From positions 806,001 to 870,000 of the forward strand of contig NZ_SNYW01000006.1 in assembly GCF_004363235.1 (NCBI RefSeq): a DNA stretch of 64,000 nt, read 5' to 3'. Under the pieces are notes generated by a model. It was not told the origin of the DNA, did not search any database, and saw only the letters and a list, made by a program, of their open reading frames with translations. Position numbers and translations under genes: made by a program. Shown here piece after piece: positions 61,601 to 64,000 of this stretch (within the stretch, counting starts at the first letter, position 1; each line of letters starts with the position of its first letter). Origin of the DNA: Dongia mobilis (lineage in GTDB: Bacteria > Pseudomonadota > Alphaproteobacteria > Dongiales > Dongiaceae).

Positions 61601-62595
61601 CGCGCGGCGACCTGCCGCGCATGATCTCGATCGCCATCCACAAGAGCTATATCCTGAGTTCGCAAGGGCGCATCGAAGACGCCATCTCGGCGGCGGAGCG
61701 GGCGCGGTCACTTGCAGCCGGCACCGAGGACCAGCTGGCGCAGCTGGAGGCCAGGCTGGCCCACAGTCAGGCGCTGGCGTTCCGCGGCGACGTCGCGGGC
61801 GCCCTCGAACTGGCCAGCCCGATCCGCCAGCGACTGGTCACCGAATTGCGCCACGAACGGCTCGGCCAGACCGGATTGCGCTCGGTCTGGTGCCTGATGC
61901 ATCTGGCCGACGCCTTGACCCTGAAGGGCGACCTGAATGCGGCCCGGGCGGTCACTGCCGAAGCAATCGCGATCGCCGAGGAGGTCAACAAACCCTATGA
62001 CCGCGCGGTGGCGCATCTGCGCGAGGGGTTCATCGAGATTCAGGATGCCAATCCGCAACGCGCCGTCGCCGCCTTCGACCGCAGCCGGGCGCTGGCCGAA
62101 GGCAGCGATCTGGGCTGGGTTGCTGCCTGGGCGCGGACCGGTCTCGGCTATGCCTATTTCCTGAGCGGCCATGCCGAGGCCGGCACGCATCTCCTCGAGG
62201 CGACCAAGCGCCAGGCGGTGGCTGCGGAGTTTGTCGCGGTCGAGGCGATGAGTTCCGTCTTCCTCGCCGACACGCGTCGCCGCGCCGGGCAGTGGCGCGA
62301 TGCGGAGAACGAGGCCCGGTCGGCACTCGAAGGGGCGCGGCACTGGGGCTATTGGGATATCGAGGTGATGGCGCTCATCTGCCTCGGCCGGGTGGCGCTC
62401 GACCGCCGCGACGATGCTGCCGTGGCTCTCCGGCATCTGCGCGAGGCGGCGCAGCTTGCGGAAAGTCGCTCCTACCGCCTGATGCTGGCCGAGATCAACC
62501 AGTTGATGGCGCCCGTGCTTGATGGAATCGGCGAGCGGGAGGCGGCGGCGGCGGCGACGCTGCTGGCCGACCGGCTGCTGCGCGAGTTGCGCTGA
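58681..62595 (+). CDS. Giant BTAD / pseudo-cyclase / STAND ATPase / TPR regulator
   Basis: A 1304-residue (maximum) protein. A winged-helix domain with BTAD helices occupies about residues 33-255 (RLRLLGEIALFRDG, SLFWDIPDDPRGALRWSLSRLRPLL). Next comes a class-III-cyclase-like segment (about 305-460, EERKQVSVLHVNLRD ... GLTALFGAP) that lacks the metal-binding Asp residues. A STAND ATPase follows, with Walker A VGEPGLGKSRLL near 515 and Walker B LLLVIEDLHWAD near 645. The C-terminal third (about 900-1304) is TPR-like. Such proteins are SARP/MalT-type transcriptional activators. The start is uncertain: TTG 58681, GTG 58711 or TTG 58729. It lies 58 bases after the adenylate cyclase. Confidence 0.88.
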   Translation: MRHDGDAAEYVQLEVGPLNQAGPLNQAGSDSQPRLRLLGEIALFRDGAYLALPPSKKTRALLAYLAATARPHRRERLCSLFWDIPDDPRGALRWSLSRLRPLLDSENATRIIADRDNVALAVDSLSVDFHEFGRVLARPEASPTELAAAADLVEGEFAEGLELGACADFQLWLTTQREAVRRQHLDLLQRVVATLPPEAALPYAQRRLSLDPDAEAHHADLLRLLLAAGRRREAEKQFELSLARLRESGAEPVDSLTLFWRQALAAGPAAPITSRAEVGVAAVDRAAPAQAGPAPPAEWSEERKQVSVLHVNLRDAPLTDDPEIVAARMAPLMDCMTSAIERYGGHVTQRRQEGLTALFGAPVACQNHTMRACLAALAMREGTGDASLAIAIHAGEILVRSNGPAVEAFGPPLKIAQEIERMTPPHGISLSRQAYQLVDGMLQAEAGGALALPGLAEPLELLLLSGEAAMAGAWYARTIRGLSAFVGRQPELSALVRIAQRAASGTGQVAVIVGEPGLGKSRLLHELVQQGEIAQGGWRRIEGAATPYDQDTAYFLVGRLLRHWLQVDRRLPAADLRRRLEAAIAALDPALLWAAPALGIPLDLPVDATWHSLDAGQRRRQVIDAVDAVLAALAAQQPLLLVIEDLHWADADSAAIIENTVNRLARRRIAICVTTRPEGAPGWIAKSTCHPLRLMALDAAAAEAMADALLGDDTSLADLKRRLIERTAGTPLFLEEAINALVESGSLLGQRGAYRLTGGQAELRLPATVQAVLGERIDRLPRHLKLLLQVAAVIGDDVPLNVLLPLMELPPADLDAQLDALQDAEFLFETQPAPNRRFSFKHALTRDVAYASLLVAQRRRLHQRVLKIMLRRLRPRGDELVERLAHHAVNGERWALAVKFLRQAGDKCFRRSAYRESVRFYEAALKALENLPDAAAAQKFSATLRLRLRPPLGAIAAFGQAFAHLDVAERIVAARGDLPRMISIAIHKSYILSSQGRIEDAISAAERARSLAAGTEDQLAQLEARLAHSQALAFRGDVAGALELASPIRQRLVTELRHERLGQTGLRSVWCLMHLADALTLKGDLNAARAVTAEAIAIAEEVNKPYDRAVAHLREGFIEIQDANPQRAVAAFDRSRALAEGSDLGWVAAWARTGLGYAYFLSGHAEAGTHLLEATKRQAVAAEFVAVEAMSSVFLADTRRRAGQWRDAENEARSALEGARHWGYWDIEVMALICLGRVALDRRDDAAVALRHLREAAQLAESRSYRLMLAEINQLMAPVLDGIGEREAAAAATLLADRLLRELR
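58727..58762. repeat. 18-bp direct repeat in the 5' end of the giant regulator
   Basis: CCATTGAACCAAGCCGGG occurs twice in tandem (58727-58744 and 58745-58762). It encodes repeated PLNQAG in the extended reading frame, or is leader sequence if translation starts later. A recent slippage duplication is the simplest reading. Confidence 0.8.
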
Positions 62596-62600
62596 AACGA

Positions 62601-63449
62601 CTAGCGCGGCAAAAAGAGATTGAGCAGATGCTGCTCCAGCCGGTCGATCACCGGCGCCCGGCGCTTCAGTGCCTTCACCAGTTTGATCGTCACCTGTGGC
62701 AGGGCCGGAAAGCCGTCTTCCGGCGTCAGTTCGACCATGTCGTCCGTCTTGCTGCTTTCCACCATGACCGTGATGGCAAGGCCGCTGGAAACAACCGCGC
62801 GCAGGCCTGCCATGCTGCGGGTCTGGGTGGCGACGCGACAGGGCCGTCCCTCGCGCGCCAGCGCATCGAAGATGATGCGGGCATAGGTGTCGTCCTCGCG
62901 CCAGATGGCTATTGGCAGGGGTTCCCTGAGGTGCAGTCTCGCATCTGCCGGCCCGACCCAGACCAGTCGATCGGTGAATACCTCCGTTCCATTATGGGCG
63001 ATCCCTTCGCCGGCGGTGACGAAGGCGAGATCGACGGTGCCGTCAACGATCAGCTGCGACAGCCGCTTTGACTCATCCAGCAGCAGGTCCAGCCTTGCGT
63101 CCGGATAGAGGTCGGCAAAGCCGGCCAGGCCCGCGGTCAGGATGCGTGGCGCATAATCCTCGGGCAGTCCCAGCACCACGGTACCGGCGATCGACGAACG
63201 GTCGAACGAACGCAGCGCATCGTCATAGGTGGCGATGATGCGTCGGGCGGCACTGAGAAAGCTCTCGCCGTGCGGCGTCAGTTCGATAGTTCCCTTGGCG
63301 CGCGCAAAAATCGGGCGGCCGAGTTGCTCCTCGAGGCGCCGGATCTGCAGGCTGACCGCCGACTGGGTCCGCCCCACGCGCCGCGCCGCGGCGGTGAAGC
63401 TGCCAAGATCGCAGATGGCGGTGAAGGTGCGCAGATAGTCGATTTCCAT
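62601..63449 (-). CDS. LysR-family transcriptional regulator
   Basis: A 282-residue LysR regulator. The winged helix-turn-helix is MEIDYLRTFTAICDLGSFTAAARRVGRTQSAVSLQIRRLEEQLGRPIFAR, followed by the two-lobed effector domain (VVLGLPEDYAPRILTAGLAGFADLYPDARLDLLLDE). The start was set at ATG 63449 to match the family N-terminus; ATGs at 63458 or 63461 and an upstream start at 63485 are alternatives. It is convergent with the giant regulator (five bases apart) and divergent from the GNAT gene, which it may control. The effector is unknown. Confidence 0.9.
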   Translation of the reverse strand: MEIDYLRTFTAICDLGSFTAAARRVGRTQSAVSLQIRRLEEQLGRPIFARAKGTIELTPHGESFLSAARRIIATYDDALRSFDRSSIAGTVVLGLPEDYAPRILTAGLAGFADLYPDARLDLLLDESKRLSQLIVDGTVDLAFVTAGEGIAHNGTEVFTDRLVWVGPADARLHLREPLPIAIWREDDTYARIIFDALAREGRPCRVATQTRSMAGLRAVVSSGLAITVMVESSKTDDMVELTPEDGFPALPQVTIKLVKALKRRAPVIDRLEQHLLNLFLPR

Positions 63450-63587
63450 GGCCTCCATCATTTTTGCTAATGGGCACGATTGCAACTACTCGTTGGCCAC
63501 GGCGCCCCCCTTCGCGGCAATGAACGGGTTCACAGACGGGGTTGCCGAAAGCGGACAATCTCGCGCCAACCAACCGATAGGACGACC

Positions 63588-64000
63588 ATGTGGACCTTTG
63601 ATTTCCGCATTCGCCGGGCGGACATGATCGACATTCCCGGCCTGCGCCTGATGCAGGAACGCTCCCTGCGCATTCTCGGCCGCGACTTCTACACAGCCAA
63701 GGTTCTGGATGCCTTCCTGCAACGGATGTCGACGATGGACGAATCCGTCGTGGCCGAGGGGCACTACTTCACCGCCATCGATGTCAGCGGCCGTTTCGTC
63801 GGCAGCGGCGGCTGGTCGCGGCGGCGGCCGGGATATGACGGCGGCGGATTGCAGGCTGGCCTGCCGGCCGATACGGGCCTGGTGCGATCCGTCTTCGTCG
63901 AGCCGGACTGGGCGCGCCGCGGCGTCGCCTCGGCACTGATGCGGCAGGTGGAAAGCGACGCCATGCGGTGCGGCATCCGCCATTTGCGGCTTGCTGCCAC
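63588..64000 (+). CDS. GNAT-family acetyltransferase, N-terminal part (truncated by window edge)
   Basis: The open frame from ATG 63588 runs off the window with at least 137 residues. The GNAT motif A acetyl-CoA loop is visible as SVFVEPDWARRGVASALMRQVE, and the N-terminal IRRADMIDIPGLRLMQERS is typical. The substrate is unknown. The 138-base gap from the divergent LysR gene could hold a LysR-regulated promoter. Confidence 0.82.
   Translation, partial: MWTFDFRIRRADMIDIPGLRLMQERSLRILGRDFYTAKVLDAFLQRMSTMDESVVAEGHYFTAIDVSGRFVGSGGWSRRRPGYDGGGLQAGLPADTGLVRSVFVEPDWARRGVASALMRQVESDAMRCGIRHLRLAA

Overview
The window is a GC-rich, densely coded stretch of chromosome, almost certainly from an alphaproteobacterium. 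A Rhodospirillales-like lineage fits best, but the genus cannot be fixed from sequence alone. The clues are CobS/CobT of aerobic cobalamin synthesis beside a J-domain gene, an aroK-aroB unit facing a xerD unit, a fused IorA-IorB 2-oxoacid oxidoreductase, an Mcl1-type malyl-CoA lyase, DUF1127 and DUF2889 genes, and a SEC-C/YchJ protein. Most genes are housekeeping or core metabolism. No insertion sequence, prophage, rRNA or CRISPR array was seen.

Layout. 1-7 kb (mostly minus strand): cobT (cut by the window edge), cobS, a J-domain gene, then on the plus strand ychJ-like and bolA-like, then DUF2889, a DUF21/CBS CorC-like protein, aroB and aroK. 7-14.7 kb (plus): a 47-residue membrane peptide, a 617-residue exported protein, xerD, mcl1, accA, two secreted EF-hand proteins, and an ECF sigma operon whose terminator hairpin lies inside the convergent iorAB gene. 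14.7-29.7 kb: iorAB, a PaaK-like adenylate-forming enzyme, a long-chain acyl-CoA ligase, pepF with a coupled 2OG-oxygenase-like gene, an M20 hydrolase, a homocysteine S-methyltransferase and an amidase. 29.8-31.6 kb: tRNA-Gly(CCC), a 7-copy 15-bp tandem repeat, and an OmpA-type lipoprotein with a near-consensus promoter and an upstream palindrome. 31.7-40.6 kb: apaG, folE, argE, two tandem Nudix paralogues, a TerC gene, gluQ, a PadR-like regulator, panB-panC and gpt. 40.9-48.2 kb: kup, a P-type cation ATPase with two leader hairpins, DUF3750 and DUF4864 genes, and a second OmpA-like lipoprotein.

48.6-55.7 kb: tRNA-Arg(ACG), followed by a markedly AT-richer patch with one HEPN-like gene; then denD and otnI (four-carbon sugar acid catabolism), an FAD monooxygenase, a DJ-1/PfpI protein, a 65-residue protein and an MFS transporter. 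55.9-62.6 kb (plus): DUF1127, a ferritin-like di-iron protein, a truncated globin overlapping a class III adenylate cyclase, and a 1304-residue BTAD/pseudo-cyclase/ATPase/TPR regulator. The window ends with a LysR regulator and a partial GNAT acetyltransferase.

The most intriguing unit is the di-iron / globin / adenylate cyclase / giant regulator cluster. It looks like a gas- or redox-sensing module that outputs cAMP and transcription, with an active-looking cyclase next to a cyclase-like domain that has lost its metal-binding residues. Second comes the small HEPN-like islet beside tRNA-Arg. Functions are inferred from motifs and context only.
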